DNA of 64,000 nucleotides from NCBI GenBank assembly GCA_028066055.1, contig JALCBY010000017.1, positions 18,459 through 82,458 of the forward strand. Direction: 5' to 3'. The position numbers were made by a program, and so were the translations under genes. The notes beneath the pieces were generated by a model that did no database searches, had not been told where the DNA came from, and saw only the letters and a program-made list of their open reading frames with translations. Below are positions 39,160 to 47,735 of this stretch, in pieces (within the stretch, counting starts at the first letter, position 1; each line of letters begins with the position of its first letter). Origin of the DNA: Hyphomicrobiaceae bacterium. GTDB taxonomy: Bacteria; Pseudomonadota; Alphaproteobacteria; Rhizobiales; Methyloligellaceae.

Positions 39160-41283
39160 ATGTACCAGTCCGCGACGCCGGCCGTTTCCGACGACATTGA
39201 AATTGCTGCGCTGTTGCGCGCGATCAGCCGGCGAAAACTCGCTATCGCAGTGCTCGCGATTACGGCGGGTGTACTTACCTACGTTGCACTGAGCTTTGTG
39301 ACACCGCTCTACTCCTCTCAGGCGCGGATCATCATTGAACGCGAAGACAACTCCTTCACCCGTCCGACCGCATCCGCAACCTCTCCATCCAACGAAAGCC
39401 AGCTGATGGACAAGGAGGCGGTTTCAAGCCAGGTCCAGGTGCTCCTGTCGCGCGACCTGGCGAAAAGCGTTGTCAAGGAGCTGAAACTGGATGAGGACCC
39501 GGAATTCAACAAGGATGTTGGCCGCTGGGCCTTTACCCGCCTCCTTTCCGGCATCTTCTCCTCCCAATCGATGTCTCCGGGGGAGGCGCTGCAGGAACGC
39601 GTTGTCGATGCCTTTCTGGACCGGCTCTCCGTCTACCAGGTGGAGGGGTCGCGCGTCATTGCCGTCAATTTCGAATCCCGCAATCCGCAAACCGCAGCGA
39701 AAGTCGCCAACACATTGGCGGAGAACTATCTCACCTGGCAACAGAGCGAAAAGCTGCGGCAAACCAAACAGGCCAGCGCCTGGCTGAACACCCAGATCAA
39801 GGATCTGACGAAGAAGGTCGAGCAGGCGGACATCAAGGCCGAGAAGTTTCGTTCTTCATCCGGGCTGCTGCAGGGGAGGAACAATACGAGCCTCGACTCA
39901 CAACAGCTTTCCGAATTGAACAGTCAGCTGATACTGGCAAAGGCAAAACGGACCGAAGCCGAAGCGCGCGCGGCCCTGATCCAGAAGATGCTGAAGGAAC
40001 AGGGCGATGTGGACAATGCCGCGGATGTCCTGAACTCGCGGCTGATCCAGCGGCTGCTGGAACAGCGCATCCAGGTCCAACGGACCCTGGCGGAATTGTC
40101 CGCCACACTGCTCCCGTCTCACCCGAGGATCAAGCAGCTGAATTCGGAACTCGCCGACCTCAGACGGCAGATCCGGCAGGAAGCACGCAAGGTGGTGTCC
40201 AGCCTGGAAAGCGAGGCGCAGATCGCCGGCGCCCGTGAAAGATCGCTTCGCGAAAGCCTGGCGCAACTGAAGACGTCCGCCTCAAAAGCGAATGAAAACC
40301 AGATCAGGCTGCGGGCGCTGGAGCGGGAAGCATCTGCCAACAGAGAGGTCCTTGAGTCGTATCTGACCCGGTATCGCGAGGCGACGACCCGCAGCGACAC
40401 GGCATCCGTCCCGGCGCATGCAAGTATCATTTCCCACGCCCACGTGGCCAACAAGCCGTCATTCCCGAAGAAAGGGCCTCTTGCCTTGCTGGCTGCGGCC
40501 GCGGTCGCCCTGCTGGGGGTGGCCTATGTCGTGGCGCGCGAACTGATCGCGCCCGAGCAGGCTTCCATGAACCCGGGCATGCCGCACCGATCCGATTACA
40601 CCGGCGCGCCATCAACCTACGATGTTCCGGCGCAACAGCCCGATCATCCCGGATATGTGACGCTGAAAACGCCGGCGAGCCTTGGTGGGGCAGCGGGCCG
40701 GCACGGTATCGGCCGGGTTCTTCTTATCCCCGCGGGAACGGGATACGAAACCGCCGGACAGACTCTCGGCGCGGCCCGGAGTATCTGCGCCACCGGACGG
40801 AGTGTCATTCTGGTCGATGCCCTGGCTCAAGGCGATCATGTCGCGCTTGCGCTCGGTCTGCCTGAATCACCCGGCGTGGGTGAACTTCAATCGGGCGCGG
40901 CCAATTTCGAGACGGCCATTCGCCGCGATCCGGGTTCGGAACTGCATGTCATCTCCGGCACCCTGACACCACGGCAGACGGTCCGGCTCCAGGGCCCGGC
41001 GCTTGGCCGCATGCTCGCGGCACTGGAGGCCGCCTATGATGTTGTTGCGGTTTATGTAGACGCGCATGATTTCGAGATTGTCGCGAACCTCCCGTCGCGC
41101 ATGCCGACGGGCGCGGTCATCGTGACAGGTTCCGCCAACGATGACGATGAGGCGCACGCTCTTGCGGACCGCGTGCTCGACGGCGGCGGCCCCGTTCAGG
41201 ACGTCTATGTCATCGAACAGAGGAGCCGGGCGTTCCCGGCGTTCCCGCAGTTGCCGTTCACGCGGCGTGCATCGGCGGCGTGA
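39160..41283 (+). CDS. Chain-length/export protein (Wzz-GNVR) with degenerate BY-kinase domain
   Basis: A 707-residue inner-membrane protein. The N-terminal Wzz domain with the first membrane segment is at about 20-90, a long coiled coil at 190-400 (LNTQIKDLTKKVEQADIKAE and so on), and the second membrane segment at about 436-460. The C-terminal domain (about 515-700) has the outline of a bacterial tyrosine kinase, but the Walker A position reads AGTGYETAGQTLG without GKS/T and no tyrosine cluster ends the protein. It probably controls chain length and export without kinase activity. The ATG at 39160 is chosen; the 171-bp gap to the divergent export gene contains TTGACC at 39081. Confidence 0.85.
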   Translation: MYQSATPAVSDDIEIAALLRAISRRKLAIAVLAITAGVLTYVALSFVTPLYSSQARIIIEREDNSFTRPTASATSPSNESQLMDKEAVSSQVQVLLSRDLAKSVVKELKLDEDPEFNKDVGRWAFTRLLSGIFSSQSMSPGEALQERVVDAFLDRLSVYQVEGSRVIAVNFESRNPQTAAKVANTLAENYLTWQQSEKLRQTKQASAWLNTQIKDLTKKVEQADIKAEKFRSSSGLLQGRNNTSLDSQQLSELNSQLILAKAKRTEAEARAALIQKMLKEQGDVDNAADVLNSRLIQRLLEQRIQVQRTLAELSATLLPSHPRIKQLNSELADLRRQIRQEARKVVSSLESEAQIAGARERSLRESLAQLKTSASKANENQIRLRALEREASANREVLESYLTRYREATTRSDTASVPAHASIISHAHVANKPSFPKKGPLALLAAAAVALLGVAYVVARELIAPEQASMNPGMPHRSDYTGAPSTYDVPAQQPDHPGYVTLKTPASLGGAAGRHGIGRVLLIPAGTGYETAGQTLGAARSICATGRSVILVDALAQGDHVALALGLPESPGVGELQSGAANFETAIRRDPGSELHVISGTLTPRQTVRLQGPALGRMLAALEAAYDVVAVYVDAHDFEIVANLPSRMPTGAVIVTGSANDDDEAHALADRVLDGGGPVQDVYVIEQRSRAFPAFPQLPFTRRASAA

Positions 41284-41297
41284 GTCCCAAACCGCTC

Positions 41298-42530
41298 TCA
41301 GCGATCCGTCGTTCCGTACAGTTTCCGGCGGGCGGTCTGAGCGAGCGACCACAAGGCGGGGCGGGTCTTGATAAACCGTTTCGCCGCGGTCACCAGTGCG
41401 GCGGGCGCGGTCAGAAGGTATCCGCGTTCATCGAAAGCGATACTGCTCTGGAACAGCGGCGTACTGATATCGCACCATTCATTCTTGTGGCGCGCGTCAC
41501 CGGCGCCCATATCGAAGAAATTCAGCCCCTTGCGGCAGGCGTCCTCAATCTGACGGTGCAGAAGGATGGCACCCGGTGAAAATTTCCGCATCGGTCCGTC
41601 GTGAATCGACGTGAGCAGCGTCGTGAACTTGTCCTTGAAGAAAATGCCGCAGGAAATAGCGGCATACTGGTCATCTGTCTTCAGATAAGCGATTTCAAGC
41701 GTGCCCTGCCGGCCGGTCGGCCAGGACGCGAGCTCGTGATAAAATGCGCGGCTCGGACCATCCGAAAAGACGTTGGAAATACCCTGCTCGGCGAACTGCT
41801 GAGCCTTTTGCCGGAAAAACTCCTCAAGGAGTGTGCGGCGTTCATCCGCCGACTGCGCCCAGCCGATCGACACGCCCCATTCTTCGCGCAACCGCCGTTC
41901 CTTGCGGCGCTGCGTGTTTCGGGATTTACCGCCAAACCGGTTGCGATAAAGCGTATCGAAGTCCAGATCGAGAAGGACTGCATGACCATCATTTGCGCTC
42001 GGGCGGTTCGGCAGCAGCGCCATCGGGTTGCGCACACCATCGCGCTCAATCGGCTGGTTGTCGAAGCGCGCCGCGTTCGCGCCGACGAGTTGGGCGGCGT
42101 GATTGAGCAGGGCACGCATGTCGTCGGCCGACACGCTCAACGCAAAACTTCGGTCGAAAACACCCATATTGTAGTTGGACTGTTCCGCACCGATCCAATG
42201 GAGGCAGCGAATGCCGCAGATCTCCGTCACCTCAAACGGCCAGACGAACTGGAGGTCTCCGGATTCGGCGTGGCCGCAAAAGACTGCAGGCTCGGCACCG
42301 GAAGGCTCCGACACCAGCCGGAACCAGGCTTCGGCACGCGCGTAAGTTTGTGCGTTTGCGCAGACACCGCATTCCTGCAGCATGCGCCACTGACTTTCAA
42401 TTGATTCGAAATCCCGGATGACGGTCAGCCGCAGCAAACCGGCAGACGTTTGCAGCGCACCGATGCAGGGAGCTGATGCACGCCCGTCCGCCTGCTTCTG
42501 ACGCTGCAATGGCAAGGAAACCACTGCCAT
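41298..42530 (-). CDS. FemAB/CelD-like GNAT acyltransferase of the polysaccharide locus
   Basis: A 410-residue protein with two GNAT-like folds, as in the CelD/BcsL (Acetyltransf_6) group. The core has SRNTQRRKERRLREEWG, then GTLEIAYLKTDDQYAAISCG and SPGAILLHRQIEDACRKGLNFFDMGAGD, the family's most conserved stretch. Members occur in exopolysaccharide loci and may transfer acyl or aminoacyl groups. GGAG lies 7 bases before the ATG at 42530. It is convergent with the Wzz-like gene (14 bp) and divergent from the deacetylase. Confidence 0.82.
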   Translation of the reverse strand: MAVVSLPLQRQKQADGRASAPCIGALQTSAGLLRLTVIRDFESIESQWRMLQECGVCANAQTYARAEAWFRLVSEPSGAEPAVFCGHAESGDLQFVWPFEVTEICGIRCLHWIGAEQSNYNMGVFDRSFALSVSADDMRALLNHAAQLVGANAARFDNQPIERDGVRNPMALLPNRPSANDGHAVLLDLDFDTLYRNRFGGKSRNTQRRKERRLREEWGVSIGWAQSADERRTLLEEFFRQKAQQFAEQGISNVFSDGPSRAFYHELASWPTGRQGTLEIAYLKTDDQYAAISCGIFFKDKFTTLLTSIHDGPMRKFSPGAILLHRQIEDACRKGLNFFDMGAGDARHKNEWCDISTPLFQSSIAFDERGYLLTAPAALVTAAKRFIKTRPALWSLAQTARRKLYGTTDR

Positions 42531-42680
42531 CTGACACTCCAATACGCAATACGATTACACGACTACGACGACCCGTGCCAAATCCCCCGATTGGTCAAGG
42601 CTTTCTCAAGGAACGTCTGAGATGCTTGGCACCGAAGCGTTAACGATGACGGCAACTGGTTAACTTGTAGTTGAGGCGTC

Positions 42681-43757
42681 ATGACAACCAATGGTTTGGA
42701 GATCACGATTTTGAAAGCGGATGTGCTGAAATCGGGGCTTCGCGCGCTCTACTATTCGGGCGCGCATCACATTCTGGCGCCCTTTTCACAAGGAATCGGG
42801 CTGATCTTCATGCTGCACCAGGTCTCCCGCGAGCGCCCGAGCCCGTTTGCCGCAAACCGCGGCCTGATGGTTACGCCCGAGTTTCTCGATTCTGTTCTCC
42901 ACGAGGTGAAACGGGCTAGAATCGACATCGTTTCGCTGGATGAAGCCTATGAGCGCATTCGCGCACGCGGATCGGCCAACAGGTTCGCCTGCTTCACCCT
43001 CGATGACGGTTACAGAGACAATCTTCAGCAGGCCTATCCGGTGTTCACCAGACACCGTGCGCCATTCGCCATCTACGTGCCTTCAGACTTTCCGGAAGGG
43101 AGGGGGGATCTGTGGTGGTTCGCGATCGAAAAGGCCATCCTTTCCAGTGACGAGATCGCGCTCGAGGCACCGGGCGGCGTGGAGTGCATTCCGACCAAAT
43201 CCGACGCTGAAAAACAAAACGCCTTCAACCGGATATACCGGCACCTCCGGAATATGGATGAAGCCGGCGCAAGACGGATCGCGGCGCGGATATGCGATAC
43301 CGCGAAAGTCGATACGACCGGGTTGTGCCGGGAACTCATCATGTCCTGGGACGAGATCCGCGATCTCAACACCGATCCGCTGGTTACGATCGGCGCCCAC
43401 ACGCAAGCCCACTTTGCCCTTGCCAGGCTGCCCGAAAAACGCGCACGCGAAGAAATGCGGCGCGGTGCCGACCTGCTGGAGAAGCAACTCGGCGTCCGTC
43501 CGCTGCATTTGAGCTATCCGTATGGGGATCCCGGCAGCGCCGGTCCGAGGGAATTCCGTATCGCCGAAGAGCTCGGGTTCAAGACGGCGGTTACGACGAG
43601 GAAGGGTGTCATCTTTCCCGAACATGCCGAACATCTGACAGCACTGCCACGGGTTTCGCTCAACGGCGAGTATCAGTCCACGGCGTTCACACGGCTGTTC
43701 ATGAGCGGCGCGCCGTTCGCGCTGTGGAACGGTTTCCGGAAAGTCGACGCGGCTTAG
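42681..43757 (+). CDS. Polysaccharide deacetylase family protein
   Basis: A 358-residue carbohydrate esterase 4 (NodB-like) protein. The metal-binding aspartates are D108 and D109 in FTLDDGYRDN, the HxxxH site is in IGAHTQAHFAL, and LSYPYGDPG holds the later conserved motif. Unlike many family members it has no signal peptide, so it may act in the cytoplasm or at the inner face of the membrane. It ends 20 bp before the palindromic element copy B. It probably trims acetyl groups from the exopolysaccharide. Confidence 0.87.
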   Translation: MTTNGLEITILKADVLKSGLRALYYSGAHHILAPFSQGIGLIFMLHQVSRERPSPFAANRGLMVTPEFLDSVLHEVKRARIDIVSLDEAYERIRARGSANRFACFTLDDGYRDNLQQAYPVFTRHRAPFAIYVPSDFPEGRGDLWWFAIEKAILSSDEIALEAPGGVECIPTKSDAEKQNAFNRIYRHLRNMDEAGARRIAARICDTAKVDTTGLCRELIMSWDEIRDLNTDPLVTIGAHTQAHFALARLPEKRAREEMRRGADLLEKQLGVRPLHLSYPYGDPGSAGPREFRIAEELGFKTAVTTRKGVIFPEHAEHLTALPRVSLNGEYQSTAFTRLFMSGAPFALWNGFRKVDAA

Positions 43758-43777
43758 CGGGCTGTTTTGTATTAACA

Positions 43778-43866
43778 TATTAAGGGGACAGTTTACTTAA
43801 TTCGCGATCCGACTCGTCAGAGTTATTCAAGATGCAGGATGAATTAAGTAAACTGTCCCCTTAATA
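43778..43866. repeat. Palindromic REP/MITE-like element, copy B
   Basis: The 26-bp arms (43778-43803 and 43841-43866) are identical to those of copy A at 3151-3238. The 37-bp centre matches the reverse complement of copy A's centre with a few changes, so the two copies are in opposite orientation. It lies between the convergent deacetylase and DUF2842 genes. Confidence 0.85.
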
Positions 43867-43873
43867 CCTAATA

Positions 43874-44089
43874 CTAGTCGGGCACTTCGTCGGGCTTCTG
43901 CATCCAGCGAACGAGCAGCCCAGCCGGAACCACCCACGCCAGACCGGCAATCAGAAAATAGAGCCACTGCATCGACTTCGATTCGATAATGAGCGGCGAG
44001 GCCCCGACCGCCATGGCCAGGATCGCGTATGCGGCAATAAACGCCAGCAATGCGATGCCTCCCAAGAATTTGCGCGTTCGCCGGGTCAT
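43874..44089 (-). CDS. DUF2842 family small membrane protein
   Basis: A 71-residue protein with two membrane segments (about 8-28 and 43-62), starting TRRTRKFLGGIALLAFIAAY and ending with a short polar tail after GLLVRWM. It matches the DUF2842 pattern of alphaproteobacteria. It is often found beside the heme A synthase gene, as here (divergent, 108 bp). Function unknown, possibly linked to cytochrome oxidase assembly. Its 3' end lies 7 bp from the palindromic element. Confidence 0.82.
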   Translation of the reverse strand: MTRRTRKFLGGIALLAFIAAYAILAMAVGASPLIIESKSMQWLYFLIAGLAWVVPAGLLVRWMQKPDEVPD

Positions 44090-44197
44090 GACGCCACCCT
44101 ATCAGGCCAGGGCCATGCGGCAACATGCACAGTTGGTCGCACGGGTTCCCGAAGGTTGTATGATGGCTCCTTAAGAACCGCGTGGCAGAGACCCCGG

Positions 44198-45259
44198 ATG
44201 ACCGTAACCGCCGATATCGCAGTGCAAAGGGACGATGCAGCCGTTCGCGTCTGGCTCTACTGCCTGTGTGCCCTCATCTTTGCGATGATCCTTGTCGGAG
44301 GGGCAACGCGGCTGACGGATTCCGGGCTCTCCATTACCGAGTGGCAGCCGATCCTCGGGATCGTGCCGCCGATGAGCGATGCGGCGTGGCAGGACGCCTT
44401 CGAGAAATACAAGCAGATTCCGGAATATCAGCTCATCAACAAGGGGATGAGCCTGCCCGAATTCAAGTTCATATACTGGTGGGAATGGGGCCACCGGTTC
44501 CTCGGGCGCATGATCGGCTTCGCCTTTCTCATCCCGTTTCTCTATTTCTGGGCGCGGGGGTATCTCGCTCGGGGCATGATCCCCAAACTCGTGATCATGT
44601 TCGTGCTCGGCGGACTTCAGGGCGCGCTCGGCTGGTACATGGTCATGAGCGGTCTGGTCGAACGCACCGACGTCAGCCAATACCGGCTCGCAGCCCACCT
44701 TTCGGCCGCGGTGCTGATCTTCGGCTACATCTTCTGGGTGACCGCGCGCATGGGCCGGGAACATGTGTCGGCACCGCCGGCTTCCGACGCATTGCGATTA
44801 TCGGCAATCGGCCTGACCGTTGCCGTTTTCGTGCAGATTGCGCTCGGCGCCTTCGTCGCCGGAATGGACGCGGGGCAAGGATACAACACCTGGCCGCTCA
44901 TGGACGGCGCAGTGATCCCCGACGGCCTCGGCGTCATGTCACCCTGGTATCTGAACCTGTTCGAAAATGCCCTGACGGTACAGTTCAACCATCGCGTGGT
45001 TGCCTATCTCGTCCTCGTCTGGGCGCTCGTGCACGCAATTCTTGCAATCGCGCGGTCGGAACCCGGCGCCATCGCTGTCAGCGCCGGGCTGCTCGCGGTC
45101 GCGGCCCTCGTGCAGGTCGTCATCGGGATCGCGACACTGCTCGCGCATGTGCCGCTGTCCCTTGCACTGCTGCATCAGGGCGTCGCGATTGTCCTTTTCG
45201 CGGCGGTGCTGTGGCACCTCAACTGGCTTGTGCCAGCGCCTGCTCCAGATCGCCGATGA
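44198..45259 (+). CDS. ctaA: Heme A synthase (CtaA/COX15)
   Basis: A 353-residue membrane protein with eight segments that oxidises heme O to heme A for aa3-type cytochrome oxidase. The four heme-ligand histidines sit in WEWGHRFLGR, RLAAHLSAA, FNHRVVAYL and LLHQGVAIV; GGATRLTDSGLSITEWQP is the N-terminal signature. The ATG at 44198 is chosen over one at 44156. The last 41 bases overlap the 3' end of the convergent metY. Confidence 0.93.
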   Translation: MTVTADIAVQRDDAAVRVWLYCLCALIFAMILVGGATRLTDSGLSITEWQPILGIVPPMSDAAWQDAFEKYKQIPEYQLINKGMSLPEFKFIYWWEWGHRFLGRMIGFAFLIPFLYFWARGYLARGMIPKLVIMFVLGGLQGALGWYMVMSGLVERTDVSQYRLAAHLSAAVLIFGYIFWVTARMGREHVSAPPASDALRLSAIGLTVAVFVQIALGAFVAGMDAGQGYNTWPLMDGAVIPDGLGVMSPWYLNLFENALTVQFNHRVVAYLVLVWALVHAILAIARSEPGAIAVSAGLLAVAALVQVVIGIATLLAHVPLSLALLHQGVAIVLFAAVLWHLNWLVPAPAPDRR

Positions 45260-46508
45260 TGTCCTGAACGTCCTCGATGCCAATGGACAGCCGCACCACG
45301 TTGTCGCCGGCACCGGCGGCGTCGCGTTGCTCCACCGTCAACTGACTGTGTGTCGTCGAGGCCGGATGGATGATCAGGCTGCGCGTATCGCCGATGTTCG
45401 CAAGGTGACTGAACAGCTTGACGTTGCTGACCAGCGCGACGCCCGCATCGAAGCCGCCCTTGAGGCCGAATGTGAACACCGCTCCGGCGCCCTTGGGCAT
45501 GTATTTCTTCGCAAGCTCATGGCACGGGTCATCCTTGAGGCCCGCATAGCTCACCCACGACACCTGGCCCTGGCTTTGCAGCCATTCCGCAACCGCAAGC
45601 GCATTGTCGCAATGGCGCTGCATGCGCAGGCTCAGGGTCTCGATACCGTTCAGGATCAGGAACGAATTCATCGGCGAGATGCACGGGCCCAGATCGCGCA
45701 GACCCAGAACACGGCAGGCGATCGCAAACGCAAAGTTGCCGAACGTTTCGGCGAGCTTCATGCCGTTGTAACTGTCGCAGGGCTCGGAAAGGGTGGGGTA
45801 CTTGCCGCTCGCCAACCAATCGAAGGTCCCGCAGTCGACAATCATTCCGCCGATGGAATTGCCTTGGCCGCCGAGGAACTTGGTCAGCGAATAGACGATG
45901 ATGTCCGCGCCGCTTTCCTTCGGCTTCCAAAGATAGGGGGTCGCCATGGTGTTATCGACAATCAGGGGCACGCCCGCCTTCTTGGCGATCCTGGAGATGG
46001 CCTCGATGTCGACGACGATGCCGCCGGGATTGGCGAGCGACTCCACGAAGATCGCCTTCACCTTGTCGTCCAGCGCCGCCTCGAAGGTCTCCGGCTTGGA
46101 CGTGTCGGCCCACACGACCTCCCAGCCGAACTTCTTGAAGGCGTGGTTGAACTGGTTGATCGATCCGCCATAAAGCTGACGGCCCGCGATGAACTTGTCG
46201 CCCGGCTCAAGCAGCGTGTGGAACACGATCTGCTGCGCGGCATGGCCGGAAGCCACCGCAAGCGCCGCCGTCCCGCCGTCGAGGGCCGCCACGCGTTCCT
46301 CCAGAACCGCCTGCGTCGGGTTCATGATGCGGGTGTAGATGTTGCCGAAGGACTGCAGCGCGAAGAGCGAGGCGGCATGATCCACATCGTCGAACACGTA
46401 AGACGTGGTCTGATAGATCGGCGTGGCCCTTGCCCCTGTCGCGGGATCCGGCTGCGCGCCGGCGTGTATGGCGAGGGTGTTGAAGGAAGGTGTGGTCTCG
46501 TTACTCAT
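45219..46508 (-). CDS. metY: O-acetylhomoserine aminocarboxypropyltransferase (sulfhydrylase)
   Basis: A 429-residue Cys/Met metabolism PLP enzyme. The PLP lysine is K210 in YSLTKFLGGQGN, IYTRIMNPTQAVLEERVAALDGG is the N-terminal signature, and SLIIHPASTTHSQL the C-terminal one. It makes homocysteine from O-acetylhomoserine and sulfide; hom (55.9 kb) and a cystathionine beta-lyase-like gene (63.9 kb) belong to the same pathway. It is last in a leftward unit after ECH, CoA-binding and LysE genes. The 41-base tail overlap with ctaA is unusual. Confidence 0.93.
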   Translation of the reverse strand: MSNETTPSFNTLAIHAGAQPDPATGARATPIYQTTSYVFDDVDHAASLFALQSFGNIYTRIMNPTQAVLEERVAALDGGTAALAVASGHAAQQIVFHTLLEPGDKFIAGRQLYGGSINQFNHAFKKFGWEVVWADTSKPETFEAALDDKVKAIFVESLANPGGIVVDIEAISRIAKKAGVPLIVDNTMATPYLWKPKESGADIIVYSLTKFLGGQGNSIGGMIVDCGTFDWLASGKYPTLSEPCDSYNGMKLAETFGNFAFAIACRVLGLRDLGPCISPMNSFLILNGIETLSLRMQRHCDNALAVAEWLQSQGQVSWVSYAGLKDDPCHELAKKYMPKGAGAVFTFGLKGGFDAGVALVSNVKLFSHLANIGDTRSLIIHPASTTHSQLTVEQRDAAGAGDNVVRLSIGIEDVQDIIGDLEQALAQAS

Positions 46509-46534
46509 ATGTCGGTCCTTACTTCTTCAGAAAA

Positions 46535-47176
46535 TCATTTCGTATCAGCAGTCAGCAGCTTATAGCTCGCAAAGCAGAAGAATGTGCCGAGCGCGACTTC
46601 GATCCATCTCCGTGCGGCGCGATAGGCGGCAACCATCGGCGAGGTCGAAAACAGGACCGCGTAAGCCAGATGGCCGCCGACCGAGAGCACGGTCGTGCCG
46701 AGCACGATGGATGCGCCGACCCAGACGGGCGCGTTGGCTTCGACGCCAAGGGACATGATCGCAACCCATGTCAGTGCGGCCTTCGGGTTCGTCATCTGGA
46801 TCAGAAGCCCGCGCCGGAAATAGAGCAGGGGACTGGTTTCATCTGCGACCTGGCTGACAATCATCTGCTCATTGCGGGCGGCGGAGCGGAACGCCTTGAA
46901 AGCGAGCCAAAGAAGGTAGGCGGCGCCGGCAAACTTGATGGCCGTCAATGCGGACGCATAAAGCGTCAGAAGCGCGGTCAGTCCGAAGAGCGTCAAAAGA
47001 CCCCACAGAAACGAGCCGCTGGCGATACCGAGCGCGAGCGCCTTACCCGACTTCCGGCTCACACCCATCGACGTCCCGATCACGGAAAGAATGTTGGGGC
47101 CGGGGCTGAACATGCCCAGCGCGAACGCCCCGTAAGCCAGCAGGATACCCGGCAGGAACATAACGATCTCTTCCAT
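46535..47176 (-). CDS. LysE-family translocator
   Basis: A 213-residue exporter-like membrane protein with about six segments. FSPGPNILSVIGTSMGVSRKSG is the LysE/RhtB signature near residues 22-45, and LIQMTNPKAALTWVAIM follows near 125. GGAG stands 7 bases before the ATG at 47176; a GTG two codons earlier is possible. It probably exports an amino acid, perhaps linked to the metY pathway in the same unit (26 bp from metY). Confidence 0.87.
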   Translation of the reverse strand: MEEIVMFLPGILLAYGAFALGMFSPGPNILSVIGTSMGVSRKSGKALALGIASGSFLWGLLTLFGLTALLTLYASALTAIKFAGAAYLLWLAFKAFRSAARNEQMIVSQVADETSPLLYFRRGLLIQMTNPKAALTWVAIMSLGVEANAPVWVGASIVLGTTVLSVGGHLAYAVLFSTSPMVAAYRAARRWIEVALGTFFCFASYKLLTADTK

Positions 47177-47197
47177 GATCACTCCCTCATCATGAAA

Positions 47198-47716
47198 TCA
47201 TTGCGAACGCAAGATGCGATGTTGTACGCCCTTTGGCGCGAGTTTGGGCCGGGCGCTCGATATGGCGCGTGAGTTGACGCCCGCCCAGCCGATTTCTCCG
47301 GAAAGCCGAGCATACTCGATCTTGGGACAGCGGTTCATCACCACTTTCAGCCCCGCCTTTTCCGCCATCCGGGCAGCTTCGTCGTTGCGCACACCGAGCT
47401 GCATCCACACCACCTTCGCACCGATTTCGATAGCCTCCTGCGTGATGCCGAAAGCGGCGTCGGAATTGCGAAAGATGTCCACGACGTCGACCGCACCGGG
47501 GATATCCCCGAGTGATGCATAGGTCTCCTGTCCGAGAATTTGCTTGCCCGCCAGGCCCGGATTGACGGGCATAACCGTGTATCCCTTGTCCAGCAGGTAT
47601 TTCACGACGAAATAGCTCGGGCGGACGGTATTTGCGCTCGCGCCGACCACTGCGAAGGAACGAACGGAATTCAGAATGCCGCGGATATAGTCATCGGTGT
47701 AAGCGTCGTGGTTCAT
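47198..47716 (-). CDS. CoA-binding protein (YccU-like)
   Basis: A 172-residue Rossmann-fold CoA-binding domain protein: SFAVVGASANTVRPSYFVVKYLLDKGYTVMPVNP, then VDVVDIFRN, VVWMQLGVRNDEAARMAEKAGL and MNRCPKIEY. Such proteins are often adjacent to metY. The ATG at 47716 lies 19 bp after the ECH stop; an in-frame ATG at 47770 would overlap that gene. Its role is unknown. It is 21 bp before lysE. Confidence 0.85.
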   Translation of the reverse strand: MNHDAYTDDYIRGILNSVRSFAVVGASANTVRPSYFVVKYLLDKGYTVMPVNPGLAGKQILGQETYASLGDIPGAVDVVDIFRNSDAAFGITQEAIEIGAKVVWMQLGVRNDEAARMAEKAGLKVVMNRCPKIEYARLSGEIGWAGVNSRAISSARPKLAPKGVQHRILRSQ

Positions 47717-47735
47717 GAAAGGCGAGGGGTCATGC

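Noticed and set aside
45000..46565. 521-codon rightward frame across the ctaA end and metY
   Set aside because: It is the complement of metY; the translation has no recognisable family.
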